Source: an uncultured Actinomycetes bacterium (GTDB taxonomy: Bacteria; Actinomycetota; Actinomycetes; Nanopelagicales; Nanopelagicaceae). Taken from it: a stretch of DNA of 13,024 nucleotides. A program made the translations under genes and the position numbers. Shown here piece after piece: positions 7,060 through 13,024 of this stretch. The DNA lies in the NCBI GenBank assembly GCA_903897475.1, contig CAIUBS010000095.1, positions 1 to 13,024 of the forward strand, in the 5' to 3' direction. How positions within the stretch are numbered: the first letter of the stretch is position 1; each line of letters starts with the position of its first letter. The notes below the pieces were generated by a model. The model was given only the letters and a program-made list of their open reading frames with translations. It was not told where the DNA came from and searched no databases.

Positions 7060-7467
7060 TTATTTTTTAGTTGCCCAAAAAATTTCCGCAATTTCATCAA
7101 TTTTGCCGATTAATTTATCTGCAACTGCAACATCATTACTTCCCTTACTGCCACCAGCTCCAGCTAATTTGGTTGCCTCATTAAATAGTGAGTGCAGTTG
7201 AGGGTAAGACTCAAAGTGATTTGGTTTAAAATAGTCAGTCCACAGCACCCAAAGGTGGTGTTTAACTAACTCAGATCTTTCTTCTTTAATTGCAACAGCA
7301 CGTGCTTTGAAATCTACATCACTACTTGCTGCATATTTTTCCATACAAGCCTTTACCGATTGTGCTTCTATTTTGGCTTGCGCTGGATCATAAACTCCGC
7401 AAGGTAAATCGCAATGGGCATAAACTGTTTGCTTAGGCTTGATTAGCTTTGATATTGAGGTTTTCAT
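7060..7467 (-). CDS. sodN: Nickel-containing superoxide dismutase precursor
   Basis: A 135-residue precursor of NiSOD, which converts superoxide to oxygen and hydrogen peroxide. The nickel hook HCDLPCGVY begins at H18. After removal of 17 leader residues, H18 becomes His1, and C19 and C23 become the Cys2 and Cys6 nickel ligands. The mature length of 118 fits the family (about 117). The leader MKTSISKLIKPKQTVYA is not a typical secretion signal: it is polar and lysine-rich without a hydrophobic core, so it is more likely a maturation leader. The remainder is the four-helix bundle, including HHLWVLWTDYFKP. AAGGAG (7472-7477 on the minus strand) lies four bases before the ATG, one of the best ribosome sites in the window. 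The gene is divergent from sodX with 51 bases between. I found no clear match to the Nur nickel-repressor box. Confidence 0.96.
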   Translation of the reverse strand: MKTSISKLIKPKQTVYAHCDLPCGVYDPAQAKIEAQSVKACMEKYAASSDVDFKARAVAIKEERSELVKHHLWVLWTDYFKPNHFESYPQLHSLFNEATKLAGAGGSKGSNDVAVADKLIGKIDEIAEIFWATKK

Positions 7468-7471
7468 TTTT

Positions 7472-7477
7472 CTCCTT
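7472..7477 (-). promoter_or_regulatory. Strong Shine-Dalgarno of sodN
   Basis: AAGGAG on the minus strand, four A residues before the ATG, fixes the sodN start. It stands out because several other genes here lack any such site, which suggests that NiSOD is made from a conventional leader at a high rate. Confidence 0.75.
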
Positions 7478-7503
7478 GGTTGATTTAATACCGAACCTAT
7501 AGT
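7476..7503 (+). promoter_or_regulatory. Candidate sodX promoter
   Basis: TTGGTT (7476-7481) and TATAGT (7498-7503) are spaced 16 bases apart, an acceptable -35/-10 pair that would start transcription about 6-9 bases before the sodX ATG at 7519. Its -35 overlaps the sodN ribosome site on the other strand, so the two divergent genes share this 51-base gap. Candidate sodN -10 boxes on the minus strand are TATTAA (7485-7490) or TATAGG (7495-7500). Confidence 0.4.
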
Positions 7504-7518
7504 GGCAGAATACTCTTC

Positions 7519-7842
7519 ATGTTCAGATTTAGCACGGCCGAAGTTTCAGGAAACTCTATGGCTCCGACATATAATGCTGGAGATTGGTTGGTTATTCGAT
7601 ACCTAAGTGGCAAAGAGCACACTTTAAAAATTGGAGCGGTTTACCTAGTAGAAGATCCAATTCGCCCCGGAATCCAATTGATAAAAAGGCTTAAAGAAAG
7701 TCGTAAAGAGCATGGTGTAACTAGGTATTGGGTTGAGGGCGATAACTTAAATAGCACTGATTCTAGAAAATGGGGCTGGGTAGAGCAGGATCGATTTATT
7801 GCAAAAGTTTTATTTAGATATAAGACAGGAATTAGCGAGTAA
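7519..7842 (+). CDS. sodX: NiSOD maturation protease SodX (S26-type signal peptidase fold)
   Basis: A 107-residue peptidase of the S26 group. The nucleophile motif SGNSM carries S13, the general base is probably K56 in IQLIKRL, and the box GDN (74-76) with DSRKWG (81-86) closes the fold. Unlike ordinary signal peptidases it has no membrane anchor, which matches the small cytosolic form (SodX) encoded beside NiSOD genes and thought to cut the NiSOD leader before His1. Its divergent position next to sodN, whose 17-residue leader must be removed, makes this assignment strong. A LexA-type or generic S26 peptidase is less likely because there is no extra domain. The 3' end overlaps the end of kgd on the opposite strand by 11 bases. 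Confidence 0.9.
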   Translation: MFRFSTAEVSGNSMAPTYNAGDWLVIRYLSGKEHTLKIGAVYLVEDPIRPGIQLIKRLKESRKEHGVTRYWVEGDNLNSTDSRKWGWVEQDRFIAKVLFRYKTGISE

Positions 7843-10800
7843 AGGCTTCAGTCATCAAAGCCTTTTCTTCCTCTTCATGCAGGTGATGATTTCCAGTTGC
7901 AGGACTTGCGGTAGCTCTACGAGAAACTCGTCGAAGAGTTCTACCATTTAATTCTTCATGCGCCACAAATGCCTCATTAGCTGTTAATGAAATAAATGGC
8001 CATGGTCCTTGATTTGCTGGCTCATCTTGAACCCAAAGTAATGTTGCTTTTGGATGTTTCTTAGCTTCAGCGATAATTTCTTCAATTGGCAGTGGGTACA
8101 ACTGTTCTACTCTTGCAATTGCTGTTGAGTGCTCACCCAATTTTTCCCGCTCTGCTAACAAATCATAATAGACCTTACCTGATGTAAAGATTAATCTAGT
8201 GGCATTTGAAACTTTATCATCAGCGATAAATGGTTTAAAAGTTCCTGTCGTAAAATCTTTTAGCCCACTTGCAGCAGCTTTTAAGCGCAACATTGATTTT
8301 GGTTCAAATACAATTAATGGTCTACGTGCTGGATTTTTCATGTGCCAACGCAATAGATGGAAATATGATGCTGGTGTTGAAGGTTGAGCAACAGTCATAT
8401 TCTGTTCAGCGCATAGGGTTAAAAATCTTTCAATTCTTCCGGATGAATGATCGGGTCCTTGTCCTTCATAGCCATGAGGAAGAAGTAAAACTAATGAAGA
8501 GCGCTCGCCCCATTTTTGAAGTGCTGAAGAGATAAATTCATCTATGACCGTTTGCGCACCATTTGCGAAATCTCCAAATTGTGCCTCCCAAATAACTAAT
8601 GCATTTTCGCGCTCAACTGAGTATCCATACTCAAATCCCATTACCGCATACTCTGACAGTAATGAATCATAAATATGAAATTGATTTGGATCAGCCACTA
8701 AGGATCTAAGTGGGAATAAGTCAGCGCCAGTTTCGCGATTTACAATTACTGCATGGCGATTACTGAAAGTTCCCCTTCTAACATCCTGTCCACTCATTCG
8801 AATTGGGTGACCTTCAAGTAATAGCGAGCCAAAGGCAAACATTTCACCAGCTGCCCAGTCAACAGTGGAGTCATCTAGCATCTCAGTTCGCTTTAAAAGC
8901 TGAGGCAGTAATTTTGGATGAACTACAAATTCAGATGGAATGGCCGATTGGGTAGCGGCAATCTTACGTAAATCAGTTTCAGAGACAGCCGTGTTAACAC
9001 TTTCTGGGCTTGGAACAACAGGTGCTTTCCAGTTTGGATCACTTGCAGGCTCGGTATTATGTACGGCAGTAAATACGCCCTCTAATTGTTGTTGATAATC
9101 TCGCAAAACTTCTTCGGCTTCTTCAACTGTGATATCTCCTCTACCAATTAAAGCTTCAGTGTAAAGTTTTCGAGTTGAGCGCTTAGCATCAATTAACTTG
9201 TACATCAATGGTTGCGTAAAGCTTGGCTCATCACCCTCATTATGCCCACGACGACGGTAACAAATCATGTCAATTACAACATCTTTATTAAACTTTTGAC
9301 GATATTCAAAAGCAACTTTAGCTACCCGAACACAAGCTTCAGGGTCATCTCCATTTACATGGAATACAGGTGATTGAATCATTTTTGCAATATCAGTTGA
9401 GTAAGTTGAAGAACGAGCAGCATGTGGAGAAGTTGTAAAGCCAACTTGATTATTAACAATGATATGAATTGTTCCTCCGGTGCGATATCCCTTTAGAAGT
9501 GAGAGTGAAAGGGTTTCAGATACAACACCCTGTCCAGCAAATGCAGCATCTCCATGTAGAAGAATCGGCAAAACCGGATAAGAACTTTGTTCGTCAACAG
9601 TAATATCACCAGACTGTGCTCGTAACTTATCTTGCTTAGCTCTAACAATTCCTTCAAGCACAGGATTTACAGCTTCTAAGTGTGAGGGATTTGCTGCTAA
9701 ATAAATTTTTGTAGTAGCACCAGATTCTGCAGTAAATGTTCCTTTAGTACCAAGGTGATATTTAACATCACCTGAACCATGAACCTCGTTATCATGATAA
9801 TTTCCCTCAAACTCTTGGAAAATTTGGCCATAAGACTTACCAGCAATATTTGCCAATACATTCAATCGACCACGATGCGGCATACCAATGCAAACTTCAT
9901 CTAGTCCCGTATCTGCTGCCGATGAGATAACTGCATCGAGCATCGGAATTACTGACTCGCCACCTTCAAGTGAGAAACGTTTTTGGCCAACAAATTTAGT
10001 TTGGAGGAAAGATTCAAACGCTTCTGCACTGTTTAATTTTTTAAGTATTCTTAACTGCTCTTCCCTTGCAGTTCTTGGAGCTCCGACCTCCATTTTTTCT
10101 TGAATCCACTTTCGCTCTTCTGGGTTGGCAATATACATATACTCAACACCAATTGTGCGGCAGTAAGAATCTCTAAGTATTCCTAATATTCTTCGCAGCT
10201 TCATAAATGATTTTCCACCAAAACCGCCAGTGGCAAATTCTCTATCTAAATCCCATAGCGATAAGCCATGATTGACAACATCTAAGTCAGGGTGTGATCT
10301 TTGTACATAAGCAAGCGGCTCAACATCAGCCATTAAGTGTCCAGTTGATCTATAAGCATCAATTAATTTTTGTACCCGTGCAGTCTTACTGACATCATCA
10401 TCTTTCTCAAACTGCATATCTATAACCCAGCGAATAGGAACGTATGGAATTCTTAAAGCTTCAAAGATTTCATCATAAAAATTCTCTTCGCCAAGCAAAA
10501 TTTCATGAATTCTGCGAAGAAAATCACCAGATTGCGCACCCTGAATGATTCGATGGTCATAAGTGCTTGTAAGAGTGACAACTTTGCTAATTGCAAGATC
10601 GGCAAGTGTCTGCTCATTTGTACCTTGAAATTCGGCTGGGTAATCAAGTGCGCCGACGCCAAGAATTAATCCTTGCCCTTGAACTAATCTTGGCACCGAA
10701 TGAACCGTTCCGATTGTTCCTGGATTTGTTAATGACAATGTTGTGCCAGCAAAATCTTCAACAGTGAGCGAGCCGGCTCTAGCTTTTCGAACCATATCTT

Positions 10801-11593
10801 CGTAAGCAGACCAAAATTGGGCAAAATCTAAGTCTTCACAACCCTTAATTGATGGAACTAATAACTGGCGTGAGCCATCTGATTTTGTTAAATCAATTGC
10901 AATACCTAAATTAATATGTTCTGGATGGCCAATTGCTGGCTTTCCCTCTAGTTCGGTAAAAAAAGAATTCATTTCTGGCATCGCTCTAATCGCTTTGATC
11001 ATTGCATAACCGATTAAGTGGGTGAAGGAAACTTTTCCACCACGACCGCGCTTGAGATGGTTGTTTATGACAGTTCTATTATCAATAAGTAGCTTTGCTG
11101 GTACAACCCGCACACTAGTTGCAGTTGGAACAGTTAGAGAGCCTTCCATGGATTGCACAACTCTGGCAGCAACCCCTCGCAATGGTTCAACGGTAGATGC
11201 ACTTGGAGTTACCAATGTTGGAATTGGTTTAACAACTGGGTCTGCAGGTTTTACTACTGGTGCTGAAAAATTATTTTGGGATTCAACTTTTCTTGATATT
11301 GGTTCTTCAATCGTTGGATTTGAAATGATTGGTTGTGCAATTGGCTGGTCAGAATTTGTTTTAGCTAATTGAGACTTGGGTATCGGTGGACCAGATGGTT
11401 TAACTGGATTCGAATTTGTTGAACCATTTAATGAGGGCGTTCCTTTAAAATCTGCGAAGAAATCCCACCAAGCCTTATCCACTGAACTTGGATCGCTTTG
11501 ATATTTTTCATACATTTCTTGCACTAACCACTCATTAGGGCCAAATGAACCACCAAAGTGGTTAGCGGGCGTATTCGCTCCTGCTTGGCTCAC
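7832..11593 (-). CDS. kgd: Multifunctional 2-oxoglutarate decarboxylase/dehydrogenase E1-E2 (Kgd)
   Basis: A 1253-residue actinobacterial fusion at the 2-oxoglutarate step of the TCA cycle. Residues 1-50 are the E1-type N-terminal segment (FGPNEWLVQEMYEKY, AWWDFF). Residues 51-135 are a Pro/Ser/Val-rich linker. Residues ~140-370 form an E2 succinyltransferase domain without a lipoyl domain; its active site is H347 in YDHRIIQG, where the usual DG is QG, as I recall for mycobacterial Kgd. From ~400 to the end lies the thiamine-diphosphate E1 component, with H573 in MPHRGRLNVL, GDAAFAGQG (681-689) and NNQVGFTT for cofactor binding. Start is GTG at 11593, with AGGGAG eight bases upstream. In relatives it partners with a lipoylated E2 and E3, and a FHA protein (GarA/OdhI) can inhibit it; neither is visible here. 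The symbol is used interchangeably with odhA and sucA. Confidence 0.96.
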   Translation of the reverse strand: MSQAGANTPANHFGGSFGPNEWLVQEMYEKYQSDPSSVDKAWWDFFADFKGTPSLNGSTNSNPVKPSGPPIPKSQLAKTNSDQPIAQPIISNPTIEEPISRKVESQNNFSAPVVKPADPVVKPIPTLVTPSASTVEPLRGVAARVVQSMEGSLTVPTATSVRVVPAKLLIDNRTVINNHLKRGRGGKVSFTHLIGYAMIKAIRAMPEMNSFFTELEGKPAIGHPEHINLGIAIDLTKSDGSRQLLVPSIKGCEDLDFAQFWSAYEDMVRKARAGSLTVEDFAGTTLSLTNPGTIGTVHSVPRLVQGQGLILGVGALDYPAEFQGTNEQTLADLAISKVVTLTSTYDHRIIQGAQSGDFLRRIHEILLGEENFYDEIFEALRIPYVPIRWVIDMQFEKDDDVSKTARVQKLIDAYRSTGHLMADVEPLAYVQRSHPDLDVVNHGLSLWDLDREFATGGFGGKSFMKLRRILGILRDSYCRTIGVEYMYIANPEERKWIQEKMEVGAPRTAREEQLRILKKLNSAEAFESFLQTKFVGQKRFSLEGGESVIPMLDAVISSAADTGLDEVCIGMPHRGRLNVLANIAGKSYGQIFQEFEGNYHDNEVHGSGDVKYHLGTKGTFTAESGATTKIYLAANPSHLEAVNPVLEGIVRAKQDKLRAQSGDITVDEQSSYPVLPILLHGDAAFAGQGVVSETLSLSLLKGYRTGGTIHIIVNNQVGFTTSPHAARSSTYSTDIAKMIQSPVFHVNGDDPEACVRVAKVAFEYRQKFNKDVVIDMICYRRRGHNEGDEPSFTQPLMYKLIDAKRSTRKLYTEALIGRGDITVEEAEEVLRDYQQQLEGVFTAVHNTEPASDPNWKAPVVPSPESVNTAVSETDLRKIAATQSAIPSEFVVHPKLLPQLLKRTEMLDDSTVDWAAGEMFAFGSLLLEGHPIRMSGQDVRRGTFSNRHAVIVNRETGADLFPLRSLVADPNQFHIYDSLLSEYAVMGFEYGYSVERENALVIWEAQFGDFANGAQTVIDEFISSALQKWGERSSLVLLLPHGYEGQGPDHSSGRIERFLTLCAEQNMTVAQPSTPASYFHLLRWHMKNPARRPLIVFEPKSMLRLKAAASGLKDFTTGTFKPFIADDKVSNATRLIFTSGKVYYDLLAEREKLGEHSTAIARVEQLYPLPIEEIIAEAKKHPKATLLWVQDEPANQGPWPFISLTANEAFVAHEELNGRTLRRVSRRATASPATGNHHLHEEEEKALMTEAFTR

Positions 11594-11601
11594 CTATCGA
11601 A

Positions 11602-11607
11602 CTCCCT
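11602..11607 (-). promoter_or_regulatory. Shine-Dalgarno fixing the kgd GTG start
   Basis: AGGGAG on the minus strand lies eight bases before the GTG at 11593 and supports that non-ATG start, together with the fact that the family's N-terminal FGPNEW segment follows 17 residues later. Confidence 0.65.
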
Positions 11608-11635
11608 GCTTAGCTATCTTGAGGTAGTGCTACAG

Positions 11636-11647
11636 GTTAATCTTAAC
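11636..11647. promoter_or_regulatory. Palindrome in the kgd-SDR gap, possible kgd promoter or operator
   Basis: GTTAA, TC, TTAAC makes a 12-base palindrome 43 bases before the kgd start. Read on the minus strand it contains TAAGAT, a good -10-like hexamer, which would put the kgd transcript start near 11632 with a leader of about 40 bases. A regulator binding the palindrome would then cover the promoter. No clear -35 is seen. The rest of the 165-base gap has no credible ORF; it holds one more hairpin at 11718-11735. Confidence 0.3.
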
Positions 11648-11717
11648 TGGCCATTTCCGGTGGCAGTGCCCGCATAGAGCATATTAGTGAAGTGAAAGTG
11701 GTCATCAGCACAGTCAT

Positions 11718-11735
11718 AGGGGTAGTAGTGCCCCT
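11718..11735. repeat. Short GC-rich inverted repeat before the SDR gene
   Basis: AGGGG (11718-11722) and CCCCT (11731-11735) enclose TAGTAGTG, ending 23 bases before the SDR start. It is the only GC-rich hairpin in the gap between the divergent kgd and SDR genes. It could be an operator for either gene. No T run follows, so it is not a terminator. Confidence 0.3.
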
Positions 11736-11758
11736 CAAATAGCGGCAAAGATAGCCCT

Positions 11759-12487
11759 GTGAATCAACAGGCAAAGTGGGCGATAGTAACTGGCGGATCA
11801 AGAGGGCTTGGGTTTGAAACCGCTAAAGGATTAATTGCAGCTGGATATTTTGTTTACATAATTGGCAAAGATGAAAATCGAGCTAAAGATAGTGCAGAAA
11901 AACTTGGTTGCAAATATCGGGCAGTTGATGTTTCTGAGAGTAAAAAATTTCGTAAAGTTTTAGTTGATATTACAACAGAAGCTCAAGCGGCAGGTTTTGG
12001 TGTATTAGATGTTTTGGTTTTATCTCATGGAGTTATGAGTGAAAAGATGTCAAAGACTTTAAGAACTACTGATGAAGAATGGCGAAGGACATTATCAATT
12101 AATTTAGATGCAGTCTTTACCGCAGTAAATGAATTAGCTCCAGCAATGGCAGAAGCACGTAAAGGAAGAGTAGTTGTTTACTCTGCATGTTTGGGAAGAA
12201 TGTCTGGACCTGGCACACATGGGGGACTTGCTCCGTATCGAATAAGTAAAGCTGGCGTTAATGCATTTGTAAAAAATCTTTCATATGAGACAGGCTTAGG
12301 CGCAAGAGGATTTTTAGTTGATGCAATTTGCCCTGGGCATTGTCGAACCGATATGGGCGGGCAAGATGCCCCAAGGAGTGCACAAGAAGGAGCTGCAACA
12401 GCTATTTGGCTAGCTACTAGAGATTTTGATCCAACAAAAGATAAAACAGGATTACTTTGGGAAGACAATCAAATAGTAGATTGGTAA
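11759..12487 (+). CDS. Classical short-chain dehydrogenase/reductase
   Basis: A 242-residue NAD(P)-dependent oxidoreductase with a Rossmann fold. The cofactor motif TGGSRGLG is at 11-18, SHG (89-91) replaces the usual NAG, and the catalytic set is N115, S142, Y160 and K164 (YRISK). After the active site, CPGHCRTDMGG and the segment APRSAQEGA match carbonyl-reductase-like members in which a TDM motif precedes the substrate lid. Length is normal and there is no signal peptide or membrane segment. The start is a GTG with no ribosome site, but AAAGAT (11747-11752) lies exactly six bases before it, so a leaderless transcript is plausible. The SDR family is too broad to name a substrate. It is divergent from kgd, and its stop codon abuts the stop of the next gene on the other strand. 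Confidence 0.88.
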   Translation: MNQQAKWAIVTGGSRGLGFETAKGLIAAGYFVYIIGKDENRAKDSAEKLGCKYRAVDVSESKKFRKVLVDITTEAQAAGFGVLDVLVLSHGVMSEKMSKTLRTTDEEWRRTLSINLDAVFTAVNELAPAMAEARKGRVVVYSACLGRMSGPGTHGGLAPYRISKAGVNAFVKNLSYETGLGARGFLVDAICPGHCRTDMGGQDAPRSAQEGAATAIWLATRDFDPTKDKTGLLWEDNQIVDW

Positions 12488-12862
12488 TTACTCTTTATAT
12501 CCCAAAGCTGACGACAAAATAGTAATGATTGAAAGTAACATCAAAGGAATTCCTACCAATAAAAAACTTCCTGAAATCATGTAGTAGGAAACTCCTAGAG
12601 CAATTAAATTTGCCAGTACCGCAGGAGCTCGGCCAAAAGATCTTTGTTTTTCAAATCCGATGGCGCTAGCCCACAAGCCAACTGATCCAAGCAAACCAAA
12701 CACAATTTCAGCAGAGAGAGCATCTACTTCACTCACGGTAGAAATGAGTGGTGCCACTAAAAGATAAATAACGATTCCTAGAATCAATATAGATTCGAAT
12801 TTTAAAAGGTAAATTGCCCGCTTCCTGCTGGCCTCTAATGTAAAAAACCTTTTCAGATTCAT
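12488..12862 (-). CDS. Small four-helix membrane protein, function unknown
   Basis: A 124-residue integral membrane protein. Helices are predicted by eye at about 24-44, 50-70, 80-96 and 100-120. The short polar loop between helices 2 and 3 (FEKQRSFGRAP) is followed by AVLANLIALGVSYYM. This loop pattern, a basic stretch with Arg-Ala-Pro before helix 3, resembles small conserved membrane proteins I have seen in other Actinobacteria, but I cannot name a family with confidence. The N-terminus is strongly basic (KR, RKR), so the positive-inside rule would place it in the cytoplasm. Its TAA directly abuts the SDR stop, leaving no space for a terminator. It diverges from argG with 87 bases between. 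TATCAT lies six bases before the ATG, with no Shine-Dalgarno. Confidence 0.75.
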   Translation of the reverse strand: MNLKRFFTLEASRKRAIYLLKFESILILGIVIYLLVAPLISTVSEVDALSAEIVFGLLGSVGLWASAIGFEKQRSFGRAPAVLANLIALGVSYYMISGSFLLVGIPLMLLSIITILSSALGYKE

Positions 12863-12868
12863 AATCTA

Positions 12869-12874
12869 ATGATA
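12869..12874 (-). promoter_or_regulatory. -10 box for leaderless membrane-protein gene
   Basis: On the minus strand TATCAT, a close match to TATAAT, is followed by six bases (TAGATT) and the ATG at 12862. With no ribosome site in between, transcription probably starts at the A of the ATG. The -35 region is weak. Confidence 0.45.
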
Positions 12875-12937
12875 TCTAGGCACATAATTTTTGAATCTCC
12901 TAAGTCCAATTCCAAGCGGGGTTTTAGCGTAAAAGGT

Positions 12938-12943
12938 TAGACT
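12938..12943 (+). promoter_or_regulatory. -10 box for leaderless argG
   Basis: TAGACT is followed by GTCCCC and then the argG ATG at 12950, so a transcript would begin at the start codon. No Shine-Dalgarno sequence is present. The same hexamer TAGACT occurs before aroA. No convincing -35 or ArgR box was found in the 87-base gap. Confidence 0.4.
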
Positions 12944-12949
12944 GTCCCC

Positions 12950-13024
12950 ATGTCTAAAGTTCTATCTTCACTTCCAATAGGTCAAAAAATAGGTATTGCT
13001 TTTAGTGGCGGTCTAGATACATCA
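12950..13024 (+). CDS. argG: Argininosuccinate synthase, N-terminal fragment
   Basis: The first 25 codons of ArgG, cut by the window end. The enzyme joins citrulline and aspartate with ATP in arginine synthesis. The ATP pyrophosphatase P-loop AFSGGLDTS (17-25) is complete. The leader MSKVLSSLPIGQKIGI before the loop is longer than in the common short actinobacterial ArgG, where the P-loop is reached after about eight residues. It resembles the long ArgG type found in E. coli. The ATG is preceded by a -10-like box at six bases and no ribosome site. Confidence 0.9.
   Translation, partial: MSKVLSSLPIGQKIGIAFSGGLDTS

Noticed and set aside
7468..7518. Nur-type nickel operator between sodN and sodX
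   Set aside because: The TTGCAA-like half-sites of the Streptomyces Nur box are absent; only a short GGTT/AACC inverted repeat is seen.
11022..11372. Open frame of 116 codons on the plus strand inside kgd
   Set aside because: It is opposite the kgd linker and the start of its E2 domain; the low-complexity linker leaves the other strand open. No family resemblance or start signal.
12178..12468. Minus-strand frame within the SDR gene
   Set aside because: Antisense to the SDR active-site region with no independent evidence of coding.
12863..12949. Possible ArgR box upstream of argG
   Set aside because: Only a loose TGAAT half-site is present; the second half does not match the ARG box.

Overview
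The window looks like a piece of a small, AT-rich, tightly packed actinobacterial chromosome. Actinobacterial marks are a sigma-R/RsrA-type redox sigma/anti-sigma pair, the fused 2-oxoglutarate decarboxylase/dehydrogenase Kgd, a nickel superoxide dismutase with its dedicated protease, and a UPF0182 membrane protein. The low GC content, very short intergenic gaps and apparently leaderless genes fit the freshwater acI lineage (Nanopelagicales). That placement is inference from gene content and composition, not from a database match.

Layout. (1) 2-672, plus strand: the C-terminal end of a UPF0182 protein, a hairpin, then initiator tRNA-fMet. (2) 675-5346, minus strand: aroA, rsgA and copA, read in that order, with an 8-bp overlap (aroA/rsgA) and a 24-bp gap (rsgA/copA), so a likely operon. 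(3) 5454-7040, plus strand: sigR and rsrA, overlapping by ATGA, then a FlK-like hotdog thioesterase-family protein. A good match to the SigR promoter consensus lies directly before sigR. (4) 7060-7842: divergent sodN (minus) and sodX (plus), the nickel superoxide dismutase and its probable maturation protease. (5) 7832-11593, minus strand: kgd. (6) 11759-12862: a short-chain dehydrogenase (plus) and a four-helix membrane protein (minus) whose stop codons abut. (7) 12950-end: the start of argG.

How the genes fit together. SigR and RsrA should form a thiol-oxidation switch, with SigR activating its own promoter. SodX should cut the NiSOD leader to free the His1 of the nickel hook. CopA should export Cu(I). 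Kgd feeds the TCA cycle, AroA makes chorismate precursors, RsgA helps 30S ribosome maturation, and ArgG works in arginine synthesis. Redox and metal stress genes are clustered at 675-7842, but a shared regulon is not shown: only sigR has a visible SigR-type promoter.

All genes belong to recognisable families or are small conserved-looking proteins, and I see no CRISPR array, insertion sequence, phage or toxin-antitoxin module. The points most worth a second look are the possible long and short forms of SigR, the FlK-like protein lacking the family's catalytic histidine, the Thr-rich tail on RsrA, and repeated -10-like boxes six or seven bases before start codons.
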